Shown here one piece after another: positions 1-8,412 of a stretch of 64,000 bases of DNA. The DNA comes from Hyphomonadaceae bacterium (GTDB taxonomy: Bacteria > Pseudomonadota > Alphaproteobacteria > Caulobacterales > Aquidulcibacteraceae). The notes under the pieces were generated by a model. That model did no database searches. It was not told where the DNA came from and worked only from the letters and a program-made list of their open reading frames with translations. The stretch covers positions 62,001-126,000 of the forward strand of contig JAEUMT010000046.1 of the NCBI GenBank assembly GCA_016791365.1. Direction: 5' to 3'. Numbering within the stretch: position 1 is the first letter of the stretch; every line of letters begins with the position of its first letter. The translations under genes and the position numbers were made by a program.

Positions 1-521
1 CCCTGGCGTGGATCGATGCGCAATGTCGGCAGAATGCGCATCGGATTGCACGCAACATTGTTGCGCTCGTTCGATTCCGCGACGCGATTGCCGAGATCAA
101 CCCCGGCGCAGAGAAAATAATCGCCGGGCGGAATGCCCGTCGGCAATGTGAACGGGCCGATCTCGTAGCGCGGCGCGCCATAACGCGCGCTCACGCCCGG
201 CCCTACGCTGTGGGTGCGCGAAACGCGGCCGCTGCGCAGCAACACATCTTCACGCCACGTCGCGTTGTAAACGGCCCATGTCGGTGGCGCGTTGCGATCG
301 GCGGATAGAAAGATGTCGACCATATAACTCGCGGCTGGCGGCGCCTCGATCGATCCGGGGCAATTGGTGTCGCCCCGATTGGCGATCGCCAACGTGATCA
401 TCACATCTTGACCTTCGCGCCTCTCGGCGGGAGCGCCGATTGTGGGCGTGAGATCGCACGCGGCGAAAGCAGGCGCGGCGAGCGCAAACATGGAAATCAA
501 AGCCATCGCGAAGATGCGCAT
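1..521 (-). CDS. secreted CARDB-like protein, C-terminus beyond window
   Basis: Reading backwards from an ATG at 521 gives an open frame to the window edge (173 codons, no stop). Residues 1-20 form a signal peptide ending APAFA, so the product is exported. The mature part begins with a conserved-looking Cys (ACDLTP). It then has VMITLAIANRGDTNCPGS and, near the cut, GDYFLCAGVDLGNRVAESNE followed by RNN. Both stretches fit the CARDB cell-adhesion-type beta-sandwich, whose C-terminal strand typically carries V-x-E-s-n-E-x-N-N. An AGAGGA Shine-Dalgarno lies 9 bases before the ATG. The role is probably extracellular or periplasmic binding; no enzymatic motif is visible. Whether more domains follow cannot be seen. 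Confidence 0.75.
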   Translation of the reverse strand, partial: MRIFAMALISMFALAAPAFAACDLTPTIGAPAERREGQDVMITLAIANRGDTNCPGSIEAPPAASYMVDIFLSADRNAPPTWAVYNATWREDVLLRSGRVSRTHSVGPGVSARYGAPRYEIGPFTLPTGIPPGDYFLCAGVDLGNRVAESNERNNVACNPMRILPTLRIDPRQ

Positions 522-590
522 GAGCGGCAGTCCTCTGAAAGCGTCCCTCGCCCGCATTGGCGCGCAAGTGCGCCGCTATGGCAAGCGATT

Positions 591-1826
591 TCAGACTTGC
601 GCCACACGCCCCATGAACAGCCGCGTTCCCGTCGGCTTGTGACGCAGCACCATGAAGAACGGGTGATCGGCTTTGAACTCGATCGGCGGCGCTTCGGGCT
701 GCGGCATCGCCGAGGTCGCGCGCATATCGATCGCTGTGACCGCCGCCGCCTCCGTGCCCTCTTCATCGATCGCCAGGAACGTCTTGTGGATGACGGCGCT
801 GACAGCAAGCCGCTCCTGCTCGGTCACGCCGGAAAAATCGGCGCTATCCATGAACGCCTGCTGCAGGCCCAACGCCCGCAATTGCGGCACAAGATCATAG
901 TCGCTGCGCATCTCAACCTTCGGCAGCGTGACATCAAGCCGGACACGCTCGGCCGCATCGAGATCAACAAGCCAGCGATCAAGGGCTGAACCCATGAGCC
1001 GGCGCTCGAACGCCGCCAGCCCGTCACGCGCGCGCGGCAGGAACACCGCCAGCGAAAACGCGCCGTCATCGTACAAAAACTCAGCGGCCTGAAAGCCCTC
1101 GCCCTCGTAATACGGCGTACGCATGACTTTGCGCATCAGCCGCGCCCGCTGCGCCGCGCCGCTTTCGCCAAAGAAATCGCCATCGCGCGTCGCGTTGGCC
1201 GAGAATTGCTGCTGCCACCTGCCTTTGAAATAAACGGCGTTGGTCAGCACCAGACGGCGCGCCGGATCCGGTTCAGTCAAAATCTCAGGAATGCGGTCGC
1301 GCGTTTCGCGCGCCGCCCAGGCATTGATCGTGCGCAGCGCCGCCGCCTGATTGGCAATGAACGGCACCGCCTCGATCGTGGCGCCCAATCCATCGCGGAT
1401 GGTGCGCGCATAGGCGGCGCGCAATGCCATTGTCCGCTCAACCCAAGCGGCGTTGGCGGTGGTGAACTCGCTGCCGCCGGTTTGCCCCGCCAGCGCATCG
1501 CGCTGCGCGCGCGTGCTCGCCACTTGCGCCGCGACATCAGCGTTGAACCCGAACGTCGCCGCCATCTCGGCGGCCGTCCGCCCGTGCGCGCCCGGATAAA
1601 GCAGCGCGAACGCGCTGGCGACGCTGTACGGCGAAATGAACTGATTGCCCGCGTGCGCGGCGATCGCCCGATAAAGGCCGACATCAAAAGCGTCAGGCAA
1701 CGGCGTCACGATAGGCGCCGGCGCGGGATCAACGCGCGGCGCCGGCTGTTCCGGCGCGGGGCTGGCGCCGGCGCAGCCGGACACGGCCGCCGCGGCGGCT
1801 GATAAGAGTAAAGCGCGACGGTGCAT
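591..1826 (-). CDS. serpin-family protease inhibitor, predicted lipoprotein
   Basis: A 411-residue serpin. Family hallmarks are seen in order: FISPYSVASAFALLYPGA near the N-terminus, LTNAVYFKGRWQQQF in the middle, HKTFLAIDEEGTEAAAVTA as the reactive-loop hinge, and HPFFMVLRH with LFMGRV at the end. The hinge keeps the small residues (GTEAAA) needed for loop insertion, so it is predicted to be an inhibitory suicide-substrate serpin. Counting from the hinge puts P1-P1' near Thr-Ser of MRATSAM, so the target protease is not obvious. The start at 1826 is preferred over the longer frame (1853) because AGGAGG stands 7 bases before it and the resulting N-terminus is a lipoprotein signal (lipobox VSGC). 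It is therefore probably anchored in the envelope. Confidence 0.88.
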   Translation of the reverse strand: MHRRALLLSAAAAAVSGCAGASPAPEQPAPRVDPAPAPIVTPLPDAFDVGLYRAIAAHAGNQFISPYSVASAFALLYPGAHGRTAAEMAATFGFNADVAAQVASTRAQRDALAGQTGGSEFTTANAAWVERTMALRAAYARTIRDGLGATIEAVPFIANQAAALRTINAWAARETRDRIPEILTEPDPARRLVLTNAVYFKGRWQQQFSANATRDGDFFGESGAAQRARLMRKVMRTPYYEGEGFQAAEFLYDDGAFSLAVFLPRARDGLAAFERRLMGSALDRWLVDLDAAERVRLDVTLPKVEMRSDYDLVPQLRALGLQQAFMDSADFSGVTEQERLAVSAVIHKTFLAIDEEGTEAAAVTAIDMRATSAMPQPEAPPIEFKADHPFFMVLRHKPTGTRLFMGRVAQV

Positions 1827-1888
1827 GCCATGGCCTCCTGCCCTCGCCTCCATGGTGGCGACGCATACGGCAAACAGATGGCGAAAAA

Positions 1889-1914
1889 TATGGACCGCCG
1901 GCGTCCCGCCGGCC
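1889..1914. repeat. short palindromic repeat, GCCGGCGTCCCGCCGGC family
   Basis: The element reads ATGGACC followed by GCCGGCGTCCCGCCGGC, a near-perfect hairpin, between the serpin gene and cysS. The same core recurs at 36837-36879, and a variant lies inside mutL at 34632-34662. Confidence 0.7.
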
Positions 1915-1941
1915 AGCGAGGGCGCCGGCCGTCCCCATTGC

Positions 1942-3321
1942 TCAGCCCTTGCGCCGCCAGGTTGAGCCGCTGGCGCTGTCCATCACCTCAACCCCGCGCG
2001 CGGCAAGATCATCGCGCAGCTTGTCCGAAAGCGCGTAATCCTTCGCCGCGCGCGCCGCGACGCGTTCAGCGACAAGCCGATCGATCTCCGCCGCCGCGTC
2101 GCCGAAGCTTGCCCTGAACCAATGCTCCGGATCGTCCCGCAGCACGCCGAACAGCGCCGCCGCCGCAAGCAACTCGCCCTTCGCCTTCGCCATCTCGGCG
2201 GGCTTCTTGGCGATGTTGGCGGCGGTCGCGAGCGCCGAAATCTCGGCGATCGCGGCCGGCGTGTTGAGATCGTCGGCAAGCGCTTCAACGACAGATCCGG
2301 GCGCGTCCACATCGGCCGCGTCGACGTCCTTCAAACGCAGCACCGCGCCATAGAGGCGATCCAAGCTCGCTTGCGCCTGCTTCAAGAGATCGTCCGACCA
2401 ATCCAGCGGCGCTTTGTAGTGCGCGCTCAGCAACGCCCAGCGGATCGTCTCGCCCTGCCAGCCATCGGCGAGCAGTTCGCGCGGCGTGATGATGTTGCCG
2501 ATCGACTTGGACATCTTCTCCTTGTCCATCGTCAAGAAGCCGTTGTGCATCCACACCCGCGCCAGCGCATGCCCATGGGCGGACTCGCTTTGCGCGATTT
2601 CGTTTTCGTGGTGCGGGAAGATGAGATCGATGCCGCCGCCATGAATATCGATCGGCGAACCCAGGCCTTCTTCGATCATCGCCGAGCACTCGATGTGCCA
2701 ACCCGGGCGCCCCGCGCCAAACGGCGCCGCCCACGCGGGCTCGCCCTCTTTGGCCGTCGTCTTCCACAGTGCAAAGTCGGACGGCGAACGCTTGTCGTCC
2801 TCGCCATCCACCCGCGCGCCGGCCTTCAAATCATCCTGCGAACGCCCGGAGAGCTTGCCGTAATCCGCATCGCCAGCAACCGCGAAATAGACGCCGCTCG
2901 GCACGACATACGCCGCTCCATTGGCGATCAGCTTCTCAATGACCGCAATCATCGCAGGGACATTCTCGGTCGCGCGCGGCCGCAGCGTCGGCGTCAGCAC
3001 GTTGAGCGCGCCCATGTCGGCTTCATATTGCTCTTCAACCGCGCGCGTGATGTCGGAAATCGGCACGCCGCGCTCGATCGAGGCGTTGATGATCTTGTCA
3101 TCGATGTCGGTGTAGTTCCGCGCGTAAATGACGGCCGCCTCACCATAAACGTGGCGTAACAAGCGGAACAACGTGTCAAACACCACCGGCGGGCGGGCAT
3201 TGCCGATGTGCGCCAAATTATAGACCGTCGGTCCGCACACATACATCGTCACCCGCTTGGGATCGGTCGGCTCGAACGGCTCTTTTCGCCGCGTCAATGT
3301 ATTGGTCAGCTGGATGTTCAT
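1942..3321 (-). CDS. cysS: cysteine--tRNA ligase
   Basis: A 459-residue class Ia aminoacyl-tRNA synthetase that charges tRNA-Cys in the cytoplasm. The HIGH motif is HIGNARP (about residue 37), the preceding CGPTVYNLAHIG is the CysRS-specific zinc and Cys-binding start, and KMSKS occurs as KEKMSKSIGNI. GWHIECSAM and HHENEIAQSE are also typical of CysRS and provide zinc ligands. Length matches bacterial CysRS (about 460). The gene is divergent from folE, with a 164-base shared upstream region. Confidence 0.97.
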   Translation of the reverse strand: MNIQLTNTLTRRKEPFEPTDPKRVTMYVCGPTVYNLAHIGNARPPVVFDTLFRLLRHVYGEAAVIYARNYTDIDDKIINASIERGVPISDITRAVEEQYEADMGALNVLTPTLRPRATENVPAMIAVIEKLIANGAAYVVPSGVYFAVAGDADYGKLSGRSQDDLKAGARVDGEDDKRSPSDFALWKTTAKEGEPAWAAPFGAGRPGWHIECSAMIEEGLGSPIDIHGGGIDLIFPHHENEIAQSESAHGHALARVWMHNGFLTMDKEKMSKSIGNIITPRELLADGWQGETIRWALLSAHYKAPLDWSDDLLKQAQASLDRLYGAVLRLKDVDAADVDAPGSVVEALADDLNTPAAIAEISALATAANIAKKPAEMAKAKGELLAAAALFGVLRDDPEHWFRASFGDAAAEIDRLVAERVAARAAKDYALSDKLRDDLAARGVEVMDSASGSTWRRKG

Positions 3322-3485
3322 GCGGGGTGGGTTCTAGCGGAGCGATGTGTTACACTCCATATCCAACTGGGGCCGCATGACGTGCCCCGTCGCCTGAGGT
3401 GTAATTCGGGCGGGCGTTAAGTCCCGGTGCCTCTGTTGAGGACCCTCCGGGCTCGACCTCCGTCCCTCAGACTAAGGACAATCCC

Positions 3486-4100
3486 TTGAGTGAAGTTCTA
3501 AAGTGGCGCTCGCCTGAAGAGGCAGAGCAGAAACGTCCGTCGCGCGAAGCCGCCATGGAAGCGGTGCGCACGCTGATCGCGTGGGCGGGCGATGATCCTG
3601 AGCGGGAAGGCTTGAAGGATACCCCAAAGCGCGTGGTCGATGCGTATCGAGAATGGTTCAGAGGCTACGACGAATGCCCGGCCACCGAGCTCAACCGCGT
3701 GTTCGAGGACGTCAGCGGCTATGACGACATGGTCATGCTCAAGAAGATCGACGTGGAAAGCCATTGCGAGCATCACATCGCGCCCTTCCTCGGCAAAGCT
3801 TACGTCGCCTATCTGCCGACCGACGCCGTCGTCGGCATTTCCAAGATCGCGCGCGTTGTCGAAATTTTCGCCAAGCGCCTGCAGACGCAGGAAACGATGA
3901 CCAGCCAGGTGGCGCAGGCGATCGATGAAACGCTAAAGCCGCGCGGCGTGGCCGTTCTGATCGACGCCGAGCACCAGTGCATGTCCACCCGCGGCGTCCA
4001 CCACAAGGACGTCACGACGGTGACGACGCAATTCACCGGCGCCTTCAAGGACGACGCCGAGTTGCGCAATCGCTTCCTGAAGCTCGCCGGCTACGGCTGA
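3486..4100 (+). CDS. folE: GTP cyclohydrolase I
   Basis: A 204-residue FolE that converts GTP to 7,8-dihydroneopterin triphosphate, the first step of folate (and pterin) synthesis. Zinc ligands are visible as Cys94 and His97 in [11 protein letters not shown] and Cys165 in [29 protein letters not shown] is the family core. The start is TTG, with AAGGA 8 bases upstream. The 164 bases shared with divergent cysS contain two GAGTGTAA / GAGGTGTAA-like blocks (3345-3405) that could be regulator half-sites; this is unproven. folP, a later folate gene, lies at 30.3-31.1 kb and is not linked. Confidence 0.97.
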   Translation: MSEVLKWRSPEEAEQKRPSREAAMEAVRTLIAWAGDDPEREGLKDTPKRVVDAYREWFRGYDECPATELNRVFEDVSGYDDMVMLKKIDVESHCEHHIAPFLGKAYVAYLPTDAVVGISKIARVVEIFAKRLQTQETMTSQVAQAIDETLKPRGVAVLIDAEHQCMSTRGVHHKDVTTVTTQFTGAFKDDAELRNRFLKLAGYG

Positions 4101-4103
4101 GCG

Positions 4104-4889
4104 CTACAGAACACGCAGAGAAAGCACAGCTTCCATCGGATGGGGATCGACCCGCACGCGGTTGGTCGACGCCCATTCCATTTGGTCGGGCGCTGCCGTG
4201 GACATCGAACTGATCCTCACGCCTTCGCCGCTGTCGATGCCGTAAAACACGATGCACGCGGGCGCCGAATGGCGGAGTGAATCGCGTATCTCCGTGAGTT
4301 CTCGCACGCCGACCGTTTCGATCGCCGAGGGTGAGGCAAACATGCGCTCGGCCAGATCGATGATCTGCGCGCGCAATTCTGGCGACACCGCCCAATCGCC
4401 GCTGCGATCGGTATCGCGAGAGCGGGTAAAGGCAAATTCGGCATTGCTGAAAATGCGGGAGTCCGGCCGTGGGACCGTGCAGAACGCCCGCCGCGTGGGA
4501 TCGTAAACGCCTTCGTATCGCAACGTTACGCGGATGAGATCGTAATTGCCCGCAGCGCGTCGCTGCTCCAACGCGGCGAACATCTGACGATCAGCGTCGG
4601 TGATCAGCGGGTCGGCGCCAAAATACGCCGTGAAGTTCTCGACGTATAAGTCGATCCTCGTAAGCCCGGTGTCCTCAAAACGTATGCCGTCCGGCATGAG
4701 CGACACCGTGGCGATCGAGACGCAACTGCCATCGTTGTTCGGACGCACGCAAAGCGCCTTGCCTTCGGCCAGCTGCGCCAGCTCCGTGGGCGTCAGCGGC
4801 CTCGGCGCGCGCATCACCACGGCGTCAGGCGATGGCGCACTCGCGCACGCCGTCAGCGCAAACAAAGCCAAAGCCGCAAGTATCCGCAT
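4104..4889 (-). CDS. hypothetical lipoprotein
   Basis: A 261-residue protein of unrecognised family. The start at 4889 gives a classic lipoprotein signal peptide (MRILAALALFALTAC, lipobox LTAC). The mature protein has a Cys pair region (ALCVRPNNDGSCVSI), an alternating beta-rich middle and a helix (ELRAQIIDLAERMF). No catalytic signature is visible. A longer frame upstream (to 5021) lacks a signal and runs into a repeat element, so it was not used. The gene converges on folE with only 3 bases between the stops. Role unknown, probably periplasmic or outer-membrane facing. Confidence 0.75.
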   Translation of the reverse strand: MRILAALALFALTACASAPSPDAVVMRAPRPLTPTELAQLAEGKALCVRPNNDGSCVSIATVSLMPDGIRFEDTGLTRIDLYVENFTAYFGADPLITDADRQMFAALEQRRAAGNYDLIRVTLRYEGVYDPTRRAFCTVPRPDSRIFSNAEFAFTRSRDTDRSGDWAVSPELRAQIIDLAERMFASPSAIETVGVRELTEIRDSLRHSAPACIVFYGIDSGEGVRISSMSTAAPDQMEWASTNRVRVDPHPMEAVLSLRVL

Positions 4890-4943
4890 CTCGCCCCCTG
4901 GCGCCAACGCTAGCCGCTGTCGAGCCGATCCGGCAACCACTCT

Positions 4944-5062
4944 GCTCGCCCTCGATGGGCGAGCTGTCATGACGCAAAGCGGCATGACAGAGTTGGCGAA
5001 TCCTCCGACCTCAGCCGCCACCCACTCCGGCGCCGCGCGTCACCCCACCCCTCAAGGGCGAG
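4944..5062. repeat. intergenic repeat, CTCGCCC...GGGCGAG family
   Basis: Starts with CTCGCCCTCGATGGGCGAG (a hairpin), continues with CTGTCATGACGC and a CCACTCCGGCGC block, and closes with CTCAAGGGCGAG. Related copies are at 43202-43334 and 48497-48548. Confidence 0.75.
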
Positions 5063-5065
5063 TTG

Positions 5066-5794
5066 TCATGCGCGCGGCAGGATCAACATGCCGTACGGAA
5101 TGAAGAGACGCAGATCCAAATCGCCCGCGCGCCGCCAGGCGATCGGGCTCTCCAGACCATTCAGCTGCGCGCCATAGCCCGGACCAAGCGCATTGGAGAC
5201 GCTGGTGGCGTCAGCCGCGATCGCAGCGATAAGCTGCGGGCGGTATTGCTGCGGATTGGTCAGTGTCAGCTGAATTTCGTCCATGCTGGCCTCAACGCGT
5301 CCGGGTCGCGGAATCGACTGCACAAATTGGCCAAGCCGCCCTTCAACCGAGTCCAGATTGTCGGCGGCGCTGATGCGCGCGCGCACCGCCAGCGTCACCT
5401 GCGAGGTGTCGACACGGCTTCCCGCCCGCAGCGAAATCATCGCCTTTTCGACGGTGAAGGCGACAACGCGCGCCTGCCCGCTCTCATCTTCATCTTCCTC
5501 GACCAGCGCCACGCTCAAGGCGGCGTTCCGGTCGGCATAACGGGTCAGCGACTGCAGCGCCTGGCGCAACTCGGCAATGCGCTGGGTGGAATCGCGCGTG
5601 TCGGAGCTGATGGTGATGTTCGCCACCGCGAAATCGGCGCGGCGGACATTGGAGATATGCGGGATCGAAAAGCGCTCATAGGCCTCCACATACCGGGTCG
5701 CCGTAACGACGATCTCCGACAACTCATCCTGCGCATATGCAGGCGTGACGGTGCATGCGGCCATTGCGGCCGCCAAAGCGATTTGGCGAAGCAT
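5066..5794 (-). CDS. periplasmic SIMPL (DUF541)-like protein
   Basis: A 242-residue exported protein; the signal peptide ends TPAYAQ. The start of the mature protein, DELSEIVVTATRY, is followed by a pattern of alternating strands and a helix LRQALQSLTRYADRN. The late segment (LTNPQQYRPQLIAAIAADAT, then SVSNALG) resembles the SIMPL/DUF541 fold, where a helix of the form D-A-x-x-x-A-x-x-L-A closes the repeat. This assignment rests on pattern only and could be wrong. Monocistronic by position, flanked by a repeat element downstream. Confidence 0.6.
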   Translation of the reverse strand: MLRQIALAAAMAACTVTPAYAQDELSEIVVTATRYVEAYERFSIPHISNVRRADFAVANITISSDTRDSTQRIAELRQALQSLTRYADRNAALSVALVEEDEDESGQARVVAFTVEKAMISLRAGSRVDTSQVTLAVRARISAADNLDSVEGRLGQFVQSIPRPGRVEASMDEIQLTLTNPQQYRPQLIAAIAADATSVSNALGPGYGAQLNGLESPIAWRRAGDLDLRLFIPYGMLILPRA

Positions 5795-5924
5795 GAAATG
5801 TCCCTCCGGTTAGCGGAAGCAAGCGTGCGGCGCGTTGGGAATTCTTGCTAGAGCGGGAAACGATGTCTCACTTCGATGTGAGCGCTCAGCCCGCGGTCTC
5901 TCGCGTTTGTGAAGTCAGCGCGCG

Positions 5925-6839
5925 CTAGCCCGCCTCCTGCCCCTTGCCCTCAAGCCGCGACGCGCCCGGCTGCGCGACCTGAAACTCCGCTTCGCTCATC
6001 TTCTCGGGCTTATGCACCAATGTGGTGAGCACGAAGCTCAGCAGCATCAACAGATACCAGGCGCCCATCTTCTCAATCGGCACCATGTGCCAGCCGTCCT
6101 GCTGGCTGGGATAGACCCAAGCCGCCGCGAACGTCCCCGCATTCTCCGCGAACCAGATAAAGAGCGCCACCAACAGCAGCCCGATCAGCATCGGCATCCG
6201 GCGCGGCGTGCGATCCGGAGTGAACACGAACCAGGCCCGCCCAAAGATAAGCGCCGAGAAGGCGAACAGCCCCAACCGGATGTCGATCGTGTAGTGGTGC
6301 GAAAAGAAATTGATGTAGGCCAGCAACGCCAACAGCCACGTCGTCCAAAGCGGCGGGTAGTTGATGTAGCGGATTTCAAAAAGCCGCGTGGCGCGCGCGA
6401 TGTATGAGCCCACACACGCGTACATGAAGCCCGAAAACAACGGCACGCCGCCTATGCGCAGAAAATTGTCCTCAGGATAAATCCAGGAACCGTGCGCGGT
6501 CTTGAAGATTTCCATGATCGTGCCGACGACATGGAAAATCAGGATCACGATCGCCTCTTCCCAGCGCTCGAGCTTGGTCGCGAGCAGCAAACCCTGGATA
6601 GCGACAGCCGCAAGCACTAGAAAATCGTAACGCGCCACCGGTGCGTTGTCGGGCCAGAACAAATGCGTGCCGACCAGCAGCACGATCATCGCCCCGCCGA
6701 AAAGGCACGCCCACGCCTGCTTCAGCCCAAACAGCAGGAATTCATAGGCCCAGGCATTCCATTTGGATTTTTCCGCCCAGGGCCTCGCCCACGCGTCGAA
6801 CGCGCCGACCTGGGATTTGATCTTGTCCTTAAGACTCAT
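5925..6839 (-). CDS. DUF817 family integral membrane protein
   Basis: A 304-residue protein with about eight hydrophobic segments and the recognisable DUF817 pattern: WAYEFLLFGLKQAWACLFGG, then IFHVVGTIMEIFKTAHGSWI (a membrane histidine plus MEIFKTxxGSW), GGVPLFSGFMYACVGSYIAR, HHYTIDIRLG, and WYLLMLLSFVLTTLVHKPEK at the end. The conserved His, Glu and Lys in the membrane suggest an enzyme or cofactor-binding role, but the family function is unknown. Start 6839 is chosen because it begins the conserved protein. An upstream in-frame Met at 6896 adds only low-complexity residues. Confidence 0.85.
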   Translation of the reverse strand: MSLKDKIKSQVGAFDAWARPWAEKSKWNAWAYEFLLFGLKQAWACLFGGAMIVLLVGTHLFWPDNAPVARYDFLVLAAVAIQGLLLATKLERWEEAIVILIFHVVGTIMEIFKTAHGSWIYPEDNFLRIGGVPLFSGFMYACVGSYIARATRLFEIRYINYPPLWTTWLLALLAYINFFSHHYTIDIRLGLFAFSALIFGRAWFVFTPDRTPRRMPMLIGLLLVALFIWFAENAGTFAAAWVYPSQQDGWHMVPIEKMGAWYLLMLLSFVLTTLVHKPEKMSEAEFQVAQPGASRLEGKGQEAG

Positions 6840-7035
6840 GGCGGCCCTGCACCCATTCCCGGATTGGCCGAAGCCAGGTCCGGAACCCATAACCACGATT
6901 GGTTTGCGACAAAAGCGCGGCCGCCGCAGCGCCTTGCTAGCGTGAGTCCCGTATTTATGGGTCCGGGCTCACAGCTTTCGCCGCGCCGCGGGAATGGGTG
7001 TTTCCTCGTTAGCGCGAGATCAGTAAAGCACACTC

Positions 7036-8136
7036 ATGAAAGTCGCGGTCGTCGGACTTGGCATAGCGGGGTTGAGCATTTGCGCTCGGCTTGCGGTGGC
7101 GGGTCATGACGTCACCGGTTTCGAGCAATTCGATCCGATGCACGAATTCGGCTCCTCGCATGGCGACACCCGGATCATGCGCCTGACGCCCGGCGAGGGT
7201 GAAAACTACGTTGCGCTGGCCCGGCGCGCCGGCATTGCGTGGCGCACATGGGAAGGCCTGGCCGGTCAACCTCTGATCGAATGGACAACCGGTCTCATGG
7301 CCGGCCCGCGCGGCTCGCCATTCGTGGCAGCCTGCCAAACGCTCACCCGCAAGCCCGCGGCGTTGCTGCGCGGCGACGCCATTCACGCCCTCACGCGCGG
7401 CTACATCGCCATGCCGTATGAATGGGACGTGTTTCGCCAGGAAGACGCCGGCGTCATCGCCGCCGATGCAACGCGCGCCTTCTTGCTGCGCCAGGCGCCG
7501 CGCTGGGGCGCGAAGTTGGCGCACAAGGCGCGCATCGAAGCGCCGATCGAAGGCCTGACGCTCAAAGTGAACGGCGAGACGCGAAGCTTCGACGCCATTA
7601 TCGTGTCCGCCGGCGGCTGGGCCGCGAAGATGCTGCCGGAATTTGCCGGCAGGCTCGCCGTGAAGCGCCGCGTCATCGGCTGGTTCGAAACCGAAGCGCC
7701 GCGTTTGCTGCCGGTCGTGTGCATCGACAACGATGTCGGCCTGTTCGGCATGCCGGCGCCGCGCGGCCTTTACAAAATGGGACTGCACTCGGTCGGCGGC
7801 GCCACCGATCCGGACAACGTGCGCGAACCGGACGAAGATGATGCAGCGCTCCTCAGCGAACACGTCGCGCCGATGTTGCCGAAGCATAATCCGGCGCCGG
7901 TGAAGATGCAGCGTTGCCTCTACACCGTGACGCCTGACGAGAATTTCCTGATCAGGCCCAGTTCCACGCACGAGCGCGTGCTGCTGTTCTCCGCGTGTTC
8001 GGGGCACGGCTTCAAATACGCGCCCATATTCGGCGAATTGGCGCAGGAATGGCTGCTCGGTTCCCCCTCGCGCGAACTTGAGGCGCTGATGAATCCTGGC
8101 GCAAATGTAAATCGGCTGGGCGCACCTAAGACGTAG
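7036..8136 (+). CDS. FAD-dependent oxidoreductase, sarcosine oxidase / N-methyltryptophan oxidase type
   Basis: A 366-residue DAO-family flavoenzyme. The Rossmann motif GLGIAG is at residues 7-12. SSHGDTRIMR (40-49) is the diagnostic monomeric sarcosine oxidase / SolA motif for FAD binding. Cys294 in QRCLYTVTPDENF sits where the flavin is covalently linked in that family. SGHGFKYAPIFGELAQEW is the conserved C-terminal end. It is predicted to oxidise a secondary or N-methyl amine, releasing hydrogen peroxide; the substrate cannot be told from sequence. A short intergenic region separates it from the divergent DUF817 gene. Confidence 0.88.
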   Translation: MKVAVVGLGIAGLSICARLAVAGHDVTGFEQFDPMHEFGSSHGDTRIMRLTPGEGENYVALARRAGIAWRTWEGLAGQPLIEWTTGLMAGPRGSPFVAACQTLTRKPAALLRGDAIHALTRGYIAMPYEWDVFRQEDAGVIAADATRAFLLRQAPRWGAKLAHKARIEAPIEGLTLKVNGETRSFDAIIVSAGGWAAKMLPEFAGRLAVKRRVIGWFETEAPRLLPVVCIDNDVGLFGMPAPRGLYKMGLHSVGGATDPDNVREPDEDDAALLSEHVAPMLPKHNPAPVKMQRCLYTVTPDENFLIRPSSTHERVLLFSACSGHGFKYAPIFGELAQEWLLGSPSRELEALMNPGANVNRLGAPKT

Positions 8137-8178
8137 CGCGCCACATTGTCGTCGCATCCGCCCTCAAGACTCGGCGCC

Positions 8179-8373
8179 ATGAACGCAGAGCAATTCATCT
8201 CCATCGCTGACACAGCGCGCGAACGCGCGTTGCATTCCGGCGCCGATGTGAACGCGTCCAACTATCTCGTGCACGCCGCCCTGTTGCGCGCGTTGCGTGA
8301 GCATCCGTTCGAGGACCTGGCGCCTGAGGCGCTCGCGCGCGAGATTGACCGCGCGCACAAGAAACTCAGCTAG
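8179..8373 (+). CDS. small hypothetical protein
   Basis: A 64-residue, largely helical ORF (NAEQFISIADTARERALHSG ... EALAREIDRAHKKLS) starting 42 bases after the flavoenzyme gene on the same strand. There is no recognised family, signal peptide or metal motif. Another in-frame start at 8146 would add 11 residues (MSSHPPSRLGA) but looks less protein-like. The opposite strand is also open here; the plus frame is preferred for its amphipathic composition and its position. Confidence 0.45.
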   Translation: MNAEQFISIADTARERALHSGADVNASNYLVHAALLRALREHPFEDLAPEALAREIDRAHKKLS

Positions 8374-8412
8374 CGTCCGCTTCCAGCCCTTGCCCCGGCC
8401 AACACGCCGGAT

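Noticed and set aside
3340..3480. Riboswitch before folE
   Set aside because: Some short pairings and GTGTAA-like blocks are present, but no known fold or clear multi-stem structure was recognised.
7009..8157. 382-codon open frame antisense to the flavoenzyme gene
   Set aside because: The plus strand carries clear FAD motifs; the minus frame is composition-driven.
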